A stretch of 64,000 nucleotides of DNA from Nostoc sp. T09 (GTDB lineage Bacteria; Cyanobacteriota; Cyanobacteriia; Cyanobacteriales; Nostocaceae), in NCBI RefSeq assembly GCF_002154695.1, contig NZ_MTAV01000127.1, positions 1 to 64,000 of the forward strand, read 5' to 3'. Shown here in pieces: positions 36,029 through 45,289 of this stretch (position 1 is the first letter of the stretch; the number at the start of each line of letters is the position of its first letter). The position numbers were made by a program, and so were the translations under genes. The notes under the pieces were generated by a model. That model was not told where the DNA came from and searched no databases. It saw nothing but the letters and a program-made list of their open reading frames with translations.

Positions 36029-37336
36029 TTATCTTTCGACTTCATCCACTTCTTTAGGAACTCCAGCCGTTAATACTTCATGTCCGGTGCTGGTTACTAA
36101 CACATCATCTTCGATGCGAATCCCAATCCCCACCCAACGCGGCTCGGTTTGGGGTTGGTCTTCTGCGAGTTTGGTATCTGGCACAATATAAAGTCCGGGT
36201 TCTACTGTGAGTATTTGTCCTGGCTGTAAAATCTGCGGGTTTTCACCGTGCTGGTAAACACCGACATCATGAACATCCAAGCCTAACCAATGGCTGGTGC
36301 GGTGCATATAGTATGGCTTATATTTTTCTTCTTCAATTAATTTATCCACTTCGCCTTTGAGAATACCAACTTCTACTAAGCCTTCTGTGAGGACGCGCAC
36401 TGCTGTATCGTGGACTAAGTTGAAGGGATTACCAGGCTGTACTTGAGCGATCGCTTGTTTCTGGGCTTCTAAAACAATTTCATACAATATTTTTTGTTCT
36501 GGCGTAAATTTACCACCCACAGGAAATGTCCGGGTAATATCTGAGTTGTAATAACCATAGGCACAACCAGCATCAATCAGCAGTAATTCTCCATCCTGCA
36601 TTTGGCGATCATTCTCAATGTAGTGCAATACGCAGGCATTCACACCAGAAGCCACAATTGAAGGATAGGCTGGCCCCATCGCACCCCGCAGTCGGAAAAT
36701 GTGTTCTATTTCTGCTTGGATTTCATACTCATAACGTCCAGGTGTGGTAACTTTTAGTGCATAATTGTGTGCTTCAGTGGCGATCGCGGCTGCTTGACGC
36801 ATCAATTCCAACTCAGCTTGGCTTTTTACCAATCTCATGCTGCTAAGAATTGGGCCTGTATCTTCAATTGCAATTGGCCCTGTACCCCGCTTGGGATAAG
36901 TCCGTAGCAGGCTTTGATAATGGTTAAGGATTTTGTCATTAAAAGTGCGATCGCGTCCTAAATGATAGTAAATGCGATCGGCTTTTTCCAAATATTGTGG
37001 TAATTTATCATCGAGTTCGCTAATGGGGTAAGCTTCATCAGCACCATATACTTCTTTGGCTGCATCTACCCCACAGCGATAGCCAGTCCAAACTTCCTTT
37101 TCCCGATCCTTGGGTTGCACAAACAACACAAACTGGTGTTCTGGGTGATGGGGTGCTAACACAGCTACCGCTTGCGGTTCGTTAAAACCAGTCAGATAGA
37201 AGAAATCACTGTCTTGGCGATAATTGTACTCGACATCGTTGTGCATCACTGCCATTGGCGCACTCCGAAAAATTGCAGTTCCATTGCCAAGTTTTGACAT
37301 CAACTGCTGACGACGCTTCTGATATTCTGCTTGCAT
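36029..37336 (-). CDS. pepP: Xaa-Pro aminopeptidase
   Basis: Metallopeptidase (M24B) that removes N-terminal residues preceding proline, 435 aa. The N-terminal AMP_N domain contains NYRQDSDFFYLTGFNEPQA. The pita-bread catalytic domain supplies the five dimetal ligands: LLLIDAGC, NSDITRTF, HWLGLDVHD, LTVEPGLY and GIRIEDD. The protein is probably cytoplasmic. The start at 37336 gives the usual MQAEYQKRRQQLM N-terminus. Confidence 0.95.
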   Translation of the reverse strand: MQAEYQKRRQQLMSKLGNGTAIFRSAPMAVMHNDVEYNYRQDSDFFYLTGFNEPQAVAVLAPHHPEHQFVLFVQPKDREKEVWTGYRCGVDAAKEVYGADEAYPISELDDKLPQYLEKADRIYYHLGRDRTFNDKILNHYQSLLRTYPKRGTGPIAIEDTGPILSSMRLVKSQAELELMRQAAAIATEAHNYALKVTTPGRYEYEIQAEIEHIFRLRGAMGPAYPSIVASGVNACVLHYIENDRQMQDGELLLIDAGCAYGYYNSDITRTFPVGGKFTPEQKILYEIVLEAQKQAIAQVQPGNPFNLVHDTAVRVLTEGLVEVGILKGEVDKLIEEEKYKPYYMHRTSHWLGLDVHDVGVYQHGENPQILQPGQILTVEPGLYIVPDTKLAEDQPQTEPRWVGIGIRIEDDVLVTSTGHEVLTAGVPKEVDEVER

Positions 37337-37962
37337 AGCTACTAGACATCTCCAATTATGGTGATATCTTAACCTTTAAACACTACAGATTGCATATATC
37401 ACATCTTTTATAAGTGTTAGTAATTTATGTTATTTTAGGCAATAATTTTTGATTTTACTAGCAGTTATGGTTTTACTAGAACCAAAAGTTATCATTTGAT
37501 AATTTTTGAATAAATAAGCTGACAATTATATAATATTTTAGTTGAATATTTTCAATTAGTTATTTAACCCAAGTTGCCTAATATTTCTAGAAATCAACTC
37601 TTATATATCCCTCATAAATAATTGCATTACTTAGTCTGTTTTATCTGCGCCTATGGGGTTAATTATTTTTAATCAAAAACTGCTAAATATGACATTGCAA
37701 GGTTTTTTAGGCTGTATTTATCTTAACTGGGAGCTATATCTCTAAAGCATAACATGAACAAAAATATTTATTTTATTGTTTATCATGAACTTAAAAATAA
37801 AATTAAATCCATTACATAAGCTCAAATAAATATTGATGAATCCTGACATTTATTCAAAAGAGATTAAAAAAGATTTAACGCTAAACAAATGTTATTTAAG
37901 AACAGAATTTTATTAACCAAAGAAGTTAAAACTTTGATCACAACCAGTCATAAAAACACATC
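37337..37962. other. AT-rich intergenic region
   Basis: About 625 bp between divergent genes, very AT-rich, with no gene, RNA or hairpin that I can support. It must hold promoters for pepP and the FG-GAP protein gene. Confidence 0.5.
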
Positions 37963-39282
37963 ATGCCTGAGAAATCATCTTTGGATACAAGTTTGTCATC
38001 AGCACCTTACCAAAAATCAAATATATTGGCATCACCTTTTGATGAACAAACTAATTCTTTTACTAGTCAGAGCAGTTCTTCGCAATTACCAATAAGCGAA
38101 ACACCAAATTCTGTATCCACAAAATCTCTATTTGGAGGAGCAAATCCCAATCCCAATCCTTACTTAACTAGTGCAGCGATTGTGCCTGATTTCAACGGCG
38201 ATGGCAAAACAGATAAAATCTGGGTTGATGCTCAAACTGGTGAAACTCAGGTTTGGTTGATGGATGGCACAACCGTTGCTGCTAAGGGTTCTTTAGGTCA
38301 AATTGATCTAGCTTCAACGGTTTATAAAATTGGCGATTTTAATGGTGATAATAAGACTGACTTCTTGTTACGCAATCAGGTAACAGGTGCTAATACCATT
38401 GTGTTAATGGATGGTACAAACGTTGCAAATCTGGTTCCGCTAGATTCCCTAGACTCATCCTGGACACCGCTGATTGGTGATTTCGATGGCGATCGCAAAA
38501 CTGATATCTTCTGGCGTAACAATCAAACAGGGCAAAACGCCGTTTGGCTGGTGGATGGTAGCAACCCAGGCCAAGTAATTAAAAGCGGAACCATGCTTGA
38601 CTCTGTTGATCCAAGCTGGACTCCTACTATGGTCGATTTCGACGGTAATGGCATAACTGATGTTTTCTGGCGCAGCACCACTGGTGAAAACGTCGCTTGG
38701 TTCATGAATGGTACGCAAGCCAATGCGAGTTCTCTCCAATCACAAGATCCCAGCTGGACTTTTACCGTTGGCGATTTTAACGGTGATCTGCGTTCTGACT
38801 TCTTATGGCGGAACACGACAACAGGTGAGAACAAAGTTTGGCTAACAAATTCTCTCATCCCAAATAACGTTTTCTTCACCGAGGGATCTCTAACAACGCT
38901 AGACGGAAACTGGACATCTAGCATTGCTGATTTCAATGGCGATGGTAAGACTGATATTTTCTGGCACAATCAGGCCACTGGTGAAAACACCACATGGCTA
39001 ATGGATAGTGGAACCATTGTTACTGAAACTTTCCTCGCACCCAGTTCAACAACCGCGCAAGCAACATTTGGCGATTTCAATAATGATGGTAGAACCGATA
39101 TCTACTGGCGCGATTACTCAACAGGAGCAGACGAAATTTGGACAACAAATGCAGATGGTACGACAGTAACTAGAACTCCTGTTGCAGACACAGATAAGCT
39201 TTCCCCAGTACAAGTAGGAGAAGATGGTAATCCAATCCTAGGCCCAGATGGTCTGCCTCTGAAAAAGTGGATGACTTTCTAG
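37963..39282 (+). CDS. FG-GAP/VCBS repeat protein
   Basis: 439 aa. After a Ser/Asn-rich N-terminal 70 residues come about seven repeats of 45-50 residues, each with a calcium-binding-like loop (DFNGDGKTDKIW, DFDGDRKTDIFW, DFNGDLRSDFLW, DFNNDGRTDIYW) and a following WLMDG-type strand. These should form a beta-propeller like integrin alpha chains. No classical signal peptide is present, although the family is usually extracellular, so a type I-like or other C-terminal export signal is possible. The role may be adhesion or surface structure. Confidence 0.88.
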   Translation: MPEKSSLDTSLSSAPYQKSNILASPFDEQTNSFTSQSSSSQLPISETPNSVSTKSLFGGANPNPNPYLTSAAIVPDFNGDGKTDKIWVDAQTGETQVWLMDGTTVAAKGSLGQIDLASTVYKIGDFNGDNKTDFLLRNQVTGANTIVLMDGTNVANLVPLDSLDSSWTPLIGDFDGDRKTDIFWRNNQTGQNAVWLVDGSNPGQVIKSGTMLDSVDPSWTPTMVDFDGNGITDVFWRSTTGENVAWFMNGTQANASSLQSQDPSWTFTVGDFNGDLRSDFLWRNTTTGENKVWLTNSLIPNNVFFTEGSLTTLDGNWTSSIADFNGDGKTDIFWHNQATGENTTWLMDSGTIVTETFLAPSSTTAQATFGDFNNDGRTDIYWRDYSTGADEIWTTNADGTTVTRTPVADTDKLSPVQVGEDGNPILGPDGLPLKKWMTF

Positions 39283-39616
39283 AATATAGTTGGTTGATTC
39301 GCGATCGCACAAAGACTAGCTAGGCTCTGGCTGCCAAAGCCAAATTGAGTAGAGTTGAGCCATACTCTTTTTCTGCTTCTACTCAGTGGCTTTTAAACAG
39401 AAAGTTTCATTCTGAGTCTGGAACACAACAGAGGATCGAGGTAACTCTACCGTAACATCAATACCTCTGCTCAGAACGACATGGTGAATTGTATTCGATA
39501 GGGGTTTTTGCTGGAGTTGTAGAGCCAAAATGCTCAATTTATTGGTTGGGTTGAGCCATACGGTCACCCAACCATAACTAATTTTGGCTATCTGATTCTT
39601 AGACCAACACTTAGCA
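39283..39616. other. Intergenic region with a possible small gene
   Basis: About 330 bp. On the minus strand an open frame, starting inside the end of the MBL gene and ending at 39379, encodes YGWVTVWLNPTNKLSILALQ and a strand-rich tail; the first usable start is a GTG at 39567 (62 codons). It may be a small gene coupled to the MBL gene, but I do not recognise it. Confidence 0.35.
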
Positions 39617-40384
39617 TTAAAACTTATAACTCAAAGTCTGAATTACGCTATTTTCTGGTAGATTACCAGGGCTAATACTAATAGTATCGCTATTACTACG
39701 ACGTACTGTTATCCCCTGCATCAAGTTCAGAAAGTTATCCACTGGTGAAATTTCGCACTTAGAAGCATCTGCTGCCTGTGTACGGTAATGAGTAGGAATC
39801 ACCAGCTTGGGATTTAAAATTTCAACCGCTTGCTTGGCTTCCTGGGCATTATAAGCTTTGGAACTGCCCCCCACAGGAATAAATGCTACATCGGGACGCC
39901 CCATAAGGATTTTTTGCTCAACGGAGATGGGTGCAGCAGCTCCTCCTAAGTGCAGGATATTAATTCCGCCTTGCTTCCAACTCCAAGCAGTATTGACACC
40001 AAACTGCTTACCACCTTTGCGATCGTGATCTACAGCAATTCCCTGGAACTTAATGCCTTGGAACTCATACACTCCAGGTTCGTAAATGAGTTTTGGTTTT
40101 CCAGGAAGTCCGTCTACTGCACCTTCATCTAGCAGTTGACTGCTAATCATGACTAAATCTGCTGCGACTTTCGGGGAACGATACCCAGCTGTACAGCCAA
40201 CGGTGCGAAATGGATTGACGAGAATTTTCACACCGCTACCCGTCAACAGAAAGCAAGTATGACCCAACCACTGAACTGATAAACCGCTAGATTGCGCGTC
40301 AGCTTGAAGTGCAGAACCTAAGTTTGTTAGAAAAGCTGTTGCCAAACCCGCCCCAGCATAGCCCATCAACTGTCGTCGTTTCAT
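39617..40384 (-). CDS. MBL-fold protein (UlaG-like) with incomplete metal site
   Basis: 255 aa with an N-terminal export signal (MKRRQLMGYAGAGLATAFL). The core resembles the metallo-beta-lactamase fold of the UlaG type: VQWLGHTCFLLTG, ILVNPFRTVG, GIAVDHDRKGG, ILHLGGAAAP and LVIPTHYRT. The HxHxDH metal motif expected after DLV is replaced by MISSQLLDEGAVDG, so at least half of the dimetal site is missing. It may bind one metal or have lost hydrolase activity. It begins 3 bp after trpG ends, probably in one operon. Confidence 0.8.
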   Translation of the reverse strand: MKRRQLMGYAGAGLATAFLTNLGSALQADAQSSGLSVQWLGHTCFLLTGSGVKILVNPFRTVGCTAGYRSPKVAADLVMISSQLLDEGAVDGLPGKPKLIYEPGVYEFQGIKFQGIAVDHDRKGGKQFGVNTAWSWKQGGINILHLGGAAAPISVEQKILMGRPDVAFIPVGGSSKAYNAQEAKQAVEILNPKLVIPTHYRTQAADASKCEISPVDNFLNLMQGITVRRSNSDTISISPGNLPENSVIQTLSYKF

Positions 40385-40387
40385 TAA

Positions 40388-40987
40388 TTACTCTCTCGAC
40401 TGTAATTGTTCCAGAAAGTTTCGTAGCAATTGCTTGCCTGAGGATGTCAAGACACTCTCTGGATGAAACTGGACGCCTTGAATGTGTGGATAGTTCCTAT
40501 GTCGTACTCCCATAATAGTACCATCCTCCACCCAAGCAGTTATTTCTAACACATCGGGGCAAGTCTCACGGTCAATAACCAGACTGTGATATCTGGTTGC
40601 AGTTAGAGGATTTTCTAACCCCCGGAAAACTCCGACCCCGGTATGAGATACCTGAGAAGTTTTGCCATGCATCAATTCAGGAGCAGAAACGATTTTACCA
40701 CCGAATACCTGACCAATGCTTTGATGTCCTAAACAGACACCCAAAATTGGCAAATTAGAACCTAGCTGTTCAATTAAATCTAGGCTGATTCCGGCGTCAT
40801 CAGGACGACCTGGCCCAGGAGAAATAACTACAAGCTCAGGATTTAAAGCGCGAATCTCATCCACAGATATTTTATCGTTACGAAAAACCCTAATATCTTT
40901 TGCTACGGGGAACTCTGCCGCAAGTTCTCCTAGATATTGCACTAAATTATAAGTAAAACTATCGTAATTATCGATGACTATAATCAC
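40388..40987 (-). CDS. trpG: Anthranilate/aminodeoxychorismate synthase glutamine amidotransferase
   Basis: Class I glutamine amidotransferase, 199 aa, that supplies ammonia to anthranilate synthase (tryptophan) and, in many bacteria, also to p-aminobenzoate synthase (folate). Conserved parts: [31 protein letters not shown], the nucleophile in [11 protein letters not shown], and the catalytic pair in [10 protein letters not shown]. The gene follows dgkA and ybeY on the same strand, an order typical of cyanobacteria. Confidence 0.95.
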   Translation of the reverse strand: MIIVIDNYDSFTYNLVQYLGELAAEFPVAKDIRVFRNDKISVDEIRALNPELVVISPGPGRPDDAGISLDLIEQLGSNLPILGVCLGHQSIGQVFGGKIVSAPELMHGKTSQVSHTGVGVFRGLENPLTATRYHSLVIDRETCPDVLEITAWVEDGTIMGVRHRNYPHIQGVQFHPESVLTSSGKQLLRNFLEQLQSRE

Positions 40988-41088
40988 AGCTGATAACTCC
41001 TGGCCATGCTACTTATATTATTTTGTTTAATTGTCACCAGATTTGAATTGCTGTAAACGTCATCAATTATCAAATGAAAAGGTCACAC

Positions 41089-41544
41089 CTAGAAAGCTGA
41101 CATAATTAAAGTTGCCAAAGGCGGAAGTATGAGCATACCCGCTACTAGAACAGCTACCAAAGCTGAAATGAGTACAGCACCAGCAGCACAGTCTTTGGCA
41201 ATTTTCGCCAACTCATGATATGTCTGCTTTACTGTTAAATCGACTAGTGACTCAAGGGCTGTATTCAGTAACTCTAAAGCCAAGACTAAACCGCTAGTAA
41301 TACCAATTACTGCTATTTCCACAGATGATAAATGTAGAACAATGCTGGAGGCGATCGCCACAGCGCAGACAGCTACATGAATGCGAAAATTGCGTTGGGT
41401 TTGAAAACTATAGCTAATTCCAGCCCAGGCATACTTAAAACTAATCAATAAATTAGTGGCGACTTGCCAGGAGAGTTCCCGTTCTTTAGTCACAAGTGTT
41501 GGTAAGCGGTTTGAAGTTGGTGGAGAAGAAACTTGTTGGGACAT
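41089..41544 (-). CDS. dgkA: Diacylglycerol kinase
   Basis: Small membrane kinase of the DgkA family, 151 aa from the ATG at 41544 (an in-frame ATG also lies at 41559). Family motifs are SFKYAWAGISYSFQTQRNFR and ALELLNTALESLVDL, the latter with the E-x3-NTA-x-E active-site pattern. Three hydrophobic helices follow. It phosphorylates diacylglycerol or a related lipid (undecaprenol in Gram-positive relatives). It lies between ybeY and trpG. Confidence 0.93.
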   Translation of the reverse strand: MSQQVSSPPTSNRLPTLVTKERELSWQVATNLLISFKYAWAGISYSFQTQRNFRIHVAVCAVAIASSIVLHLSSVEIAVIGITSGLVLALELLNTALESLVDLTVKQTYHELAKIAKDCAAGAVLISALVAVLVAGMLILPPLATLIMSAF

Positions 41545-41666
41545 AGGCTTAAAGATCATAGAGTTGAAGTAGGTAAAGTTGGAATATTCGCCGATTTTAA
41601 TGGCGTAATTAAGTTTTAGGCAATTTTATCGAAAAGTTCTTGGAGAACAGAGATAAATAATAGTGG

Positions 41667-42194
41667 TTACTCTATGTCAAGAGCAATACCTATTCCTCTC
41701 AGCAATATTACTTGCTGTTTTAACATTCTTACCAAACTTGCTTCATCAGGATGATCCCAGCCCAATAAGTGCAATAAACCGTGAGCCACTAGCCAGGCCA
41801 GTTCGGTTTGCAAACTATGCTCCTGCTGTTGGGCTTGACGCTGTGCAGTATCTACAGATACTACAATATCCCCTAAGTACAAAGGCATAGAGGCAAACAT
41901 TTCCTCACTTTGAGGGCAGTCTACCTCTAAGGCAGCAAAGGCTAAAACATCTGTCGGTTTGTCCTGGTGACGATACTGGGCATTCAACGACTGAATTTCT
42001 ACATCGTCTGTCAACCGCAGTCCGATTTCGTAACCTGGTGCTGACGGAAGATATGGGTGAAGTATTTCTAACCAGCAATCAAACCAGTGTTCCCAAGTTT
42101 CACCGGAGATCCGACAATTAGTAGCCCCAAAATTTTCAGTTTTTTCTGGGGACGATTCATAAAAGCAATCTTGTACATCTAGTTCAACTTGCAC
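41667..42194 (-). CDS. ybeY: rRNA maturation RNase YbeY
   Basis: 175 aa. Metal-dependent endoribonuclease for 16S rRNA 3' processing and ribosome quality control. The zinc motif H-x3-H-x5-H is seen in HGLLHLLGWDHPDE, and YRHQDKPTDVLAFA and YLGDIVVSVDTA are the conserved flanking blocks. The N-terminal 30 residues are less conserved. Upstream member of the ybeY-dgkA-trpG run. Confidence 0.95.
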   Translation of the reverse strand: MQVELDVQDCFYESSPEKTENFGATNCRISGETWEHWFDCWLEILHPYLPSAPGYEIGLRLTDDVEIQSLNAQYRHQDKPTDVLAFAALEVDCPQSEEMFASMPLYLGDIVVSVDTAQRQAQQQEHSLQTELAWLVAHGLLHLLGWDHPDEASLVRMLKQQVILLRGIGIALDIE

Positions 42195-42236
42195 TAGCTA
42201 CAAAGTCTCCTAGGAACTCGAGGTGTGGGTTTACAA

Positions 42237-42392
42237 TCAGCGAGTTAGGTAGGCAAGACCTACGAACACAACTAAAAGTCCTATAGCGGTTAGCACAAAA
42301 TGCTTTAGGGAAGTACCACCTTTGCGCACCATATTGCGCATAGCGAGTTTTACGTAGCTAGGTTGAGGTTCCGTTGAAGGAGAGTTGCTCAT
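42237..42392 (-). CDS. DUF3285 small membrane protein
   Basis: 51 aa, starting MSNSPSTEPQPSYVKLAMRN. A short polar N-terminus, a basic stretch (MVRKGGTSLKHF) and one C-terminal transmembrane helix (VLTAIGLLVVFVGLAYL). It matches the cyanobacterial DUF3285 miniproteins, whose function is unknown. It lies between prfB and ybeY on the same strand. Confidence 0.85.
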   Translation of the reverse strand: MSNSPSTEPQPSYVKLAMRNMVRKGGTSLKHFVLTAIGLLVVFVGLAYLTR

Positions 42393-42569
42393 GATGATTT
42401 GATAACAAACTCTTTTATATATAAATGTAACAGTTAACCTAGCGTAAAACTGTCAATTTTCAGATTGGGGATTTGTTATTGGTCAAGGGACAAGGGTCAA
42501 GAGTCATTTGTCCTGAGTATCTTTCTCTCGTCTCCCCTGTATCCCCTGTCCTCGGTTTTTAGCTCCCAA

Positions 42570-43692
42570 TTAAGCAGGAGTACTTTCTACTAATTGGTTT
42601 TCTTGCCGCAGATAAGCTTGGATAAACGCGTCAAGGTCGCCGTTCATCACATCGGTAATGGCAGTCGTTTCTGTATTGGTACGCAAATCTTTAACCATCT
42701 GGTATGGGTGAAACACATAGTTACGAATTTGGTTACCCCAAGAAGCTTCCACCATATCGCCACGAATTTCGGCAATTTCTTGGGCACGTTGTTCTCGCGC
42801 AATAATCAGCAGCTTTGCTTTCAGACGAGTGAGAGCTTTTTCTTTATTTTGCAGCTGCGATCGCTCTTCTGTACAACGCACAGCTAGACCAGTGGGAAGG
42901 TGAACAACTCGTACTGCTGTTTCTACTTTGTTGACGTTCTGTCCACCTTTACCACCAGCACGGGATGTAGTAATTTCTAAATCCTTTTCCGGAATGTCTA
43001 GTTGTACAGAACTATCTATTTGTGGCATAACTTCCACCCCAGCAAAACTGGTTTGGCGTTTACCGTTGGCGTTGAATGGTGAAATCCGTACTAAGCGATG
43101 TGTACCAGTTTCCGATCGCAAATAACCATAGGCATAGCGACCAGTAATTTCCAAAGTAGCTGATTTGATTCCGGCTTCATCACCTTCTGATTCTTCAGCT
43201 AAAGTTACTTTGTAACCGTGGGCTTCTGCCCAACGGGTGTACATCCGCATCAGCATAAATGCCCAGTCTTGCGCATCTGTACCACCAGCGCCAGCGTTAA
43301 TTGTCAGTACTGCCCCTTTCTCGTCGTAGGGGCCGGAAAGTAATTGTTGTAACTCCCACTGATCGAGTTCGCTATTCAGCTTGGTAATGGTAGATTCCGC
43401 TTCGTCCAACAACGCTTCGTCAGTTTCTAACTCCAATAACTCAACAACTGCCTTGGTATCTTCCAGACTAGCTTGCCACTGATGATACTGCTGGATGTGG
43501 GCTTTAAGGTCGTTGAGTTCTTGTAGCGTTTCTTGGGCGTTGGTTTGGTCATTCCAAAATTCTGGCTGGGCTGATATTTGTTCCAGGTCTTGAATTTTGG
43601 CAGTGAGTGCAGGTACGTCAAAGATAGTCCTGGGTTTTACCCAGGCGGTAAGACAACGTTTCGATTTCGCGTTTGAGTTCTAAAACATCCAT
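42570..43692 (-). CDS. prfB: Peptide chain release factor 2, programmed +1 frameshift
   Basis: RF2 reads UAA and UGA and releases the finished protein. The gene is in two frames: 24 codons from the ATG at 43692 ([18 protein letters not shown]) to a TGA at 43618-43620, then, after skipping base 43620, a frame from 43619 to 42570 (349 residues). The site CTT-TGA-C, with a purine-rich AGGAC upstream, is the classic RF2 autoregulatory frameshift. The stop-recognition SPF ([10 protein letters not shown]) and the catalytic GGQ (42939-42947) are intact. The product of 373 residues has normal length. Low RF2 favours frameshifting and more RF2. Confidence 0.97.
43618..43635 (-). promoter_or_regulatory. 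Programmed +1 frameshift site of prfB
   Basis: Reading down the minus strand, a Shine-Dalgarno-like AGGA precedes TAT-CTT-TGA-C. The ribosome pauses at the in-frame TGA when RF2 is scarce and slips +1 from CTT to continue as GAC. The coding sense resumes immediately in the new frame. Confidence 0.93.
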
Positions 43693-43882
43693 AGTGCTTG
43701 CTAAAGATAGAGCGCTTCCAATTGTGAGGAACTTGCCCTTCATTCTATTTGCCTTTTTGATTTTAGCCGTAGTTGAGCAAGTTCTCTCGTTTCAGTAATA
43801 TAAGTTGCTAAAATTACTGGGACTAACCGACTATACTACCAAGCAAGAAACAAAAGGGGAGCATCCCACTTTTTTAATTACC

Positions 43883-43979
43883 GTCATTGCGAGCGAAACG
43901 AAGTAAAGCGAAGCAATCGCAGAATCACTAACTAAGAACGCGTCTATGCGATTGCTTCGTCGTTCCTCCTCGCAATGAC
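43883..43979. repeat. 97-bp palindromic interspersed repeat
   Basis: GTCATTGCGAG at 43883 and CTCGCAATGAC ending at 43979 are perfect inverted ends of a 97-bp element with inner arms AAGCAATCGC/GCGATTGCTT. This repeat is of a well-known kind, seen in many bacterial genomes. It lies in the 348-bp gap between prfB and its paralogue. The rest of the gap, 43693-44040, holds nothing else recognised. Confidence 0.85.
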
Positions 43980-44040
43980 AGATAATTTTTCCTGGCTGCG
44001 AAATAAAAACTGGGATGCACCCAAACAAAAGTATATTTGC

Positions 44041-45145
44041 TTACTCTAAGGGTTGATATTGCTGTTGCAAATAGGCTTTGATAAAAATATCAATGTCACC
44101 ATTCAAAACCTCAGTCACAGATGTTGTTTCCACTTGGGTATGCAAATCATTGACCCTGGTATAAGGGTGCAAGATATATTCACGGATTGGCTTTTTGAAT
44201 AGAGATTTTATTTTGCCAAATTGAATCCCGGCAACATCTTGAACACCTTGAGCTTGCATGAAAGCCCATAGCTTACTTTTAAGAATAGCTAAGGCTTGCT
44301 CTTGGTTTTGCAGTTGATTACGTTCTTGGTTACAAAAGATAGTAATTCCAGTAGGAATATGAAATACTTTTACCCACGTTTCCGGGCGGTTCAAATTTCT
44401 ACGATGCCAACATTTAGTTATATCTAAATCCTTCTCTGGAATTTCTAACTCAAAAGATTCATCTAAAATGGGGCTAACTTCTACATTTGCAAAGCAAGTG
44501 AGTCTTTTACCATTACCATTTTGAGGAGGAATCCTGACTATTTTTACATGGCTTCCTTGTTCTGATTTTAGGCAGCCGTAGGCGTAAAGACCTGTAATTT
44601 CTAGCGTGGCAGAGTTAATTCCAGCTACATCACCGTGAGATTCTTCCGCTAGATTTACTCGGTAATTGTGGCTATTTGCCCAACGATGGTACATTCGCAA
44701 TAAAATAGAAGCCCAATCTTCCGCATCTATTCCGCCAATCCCAGCAGTAATAGTAAGAAATGCGCTCTTTTGGTTATAGGAGTCAACTAGTAACTGTTGT
44801 ATTTCTATTGTTTTGACTTCTTGTTGAAGCTGGATGAGGTTAGTTTGCACCTCATGTAATAATTGCTCATCAGGTGAGAACTCCAACAGTTCTAAAGCCG
44901 CTTTGATATCTCCTATAAGTGAATGCGATCGCTGATATTGTCGCTTTTTTGCATTGAGAGATTCAATCTCTTGAGGTATTTGATGAGCACTAAAGCTAGT
45001 TTTACAAAAAGTAGGTTGAGAAATTATTGTTTCTAATTTTTGAATTCTTGTAATTATTTCTCCCAGGTCAAAGACAATGCTCAGCTTTGCCCAGGATATT
45101 CCATAACCTTTCTATTTCGCGTTTGATTTTGGAGAGTTCCAGCAT
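44041..45145 (-). CDS. RF2-like paralogue without GGQ and SPF, with frameshift site
   Basis: Clear paralogue of the neighbouring prfB. It too starts with a short frame (25 codons from the ATG at 45145, or 29 from 45157) ending in CTT-TGA-C; the TGA is at 45068-45070, and coding continues +1 from 45069 to 44041 (342 residues). No further stop interrupts it. It aligns with RF2 all along, but SPF is replaced by PPQ (RIPPQNGNGK) and the GGQ loop by WHRRNLNRPETW, four residues shorter. It therefore cannot act as a release factor. It may bind ribosomes or RNA, like the plant plastid protein PrfB3, which lost the same motifs. Confidence 0.85.
45068..45085 (-). promoter_or_regulatory. Programmed +1 frameshift site of the RF2 paralogue
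   Basis: CTT-TGA-C at the same codon distance from the conserved core as in prfB. The upstream Shine-Dalgarno-like purine element is weaker (GCTGAGCATTGT before CTT). The retained site implies that synthesis of the paralogue still needs slow termination at UGA. Confidence 0.75.
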
Positions 45146-45213
45146 AGTTTTGCTCATTTTCGGCTGACAACTTACTACATATTGTATTACACAAGTCGAT
45201 ATCTCATCCAATA

Positions 45214-45247
45214 AAAAAACCGTGGTTGCTGAGGTTAAACCACGGTG
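45214..45247 (-). terminator. Terminator of the Bax inhibitor-1 gene
   Basis: On the minus strand ACCGTGGTTTAACC pairs with the returning arm AACCACGGT, followed by a run of seven T. It lies 43 bp past the stop of the BI-1 gene. Confidence 0.85.
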
Positions 45248-45289
45248 ATAATTTATAAAACTTTACTTTTTTCCAGTAACTACAGGCGC

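Noticed and set aside
43427-43621. Separate 64-codon gene upstream of the main prfB frame
   Set aside because: It is an out-of-frame reading of the prfB N-terminal region; the correct frame gives the RF2 N-terminal domain after the programmed frameshift.
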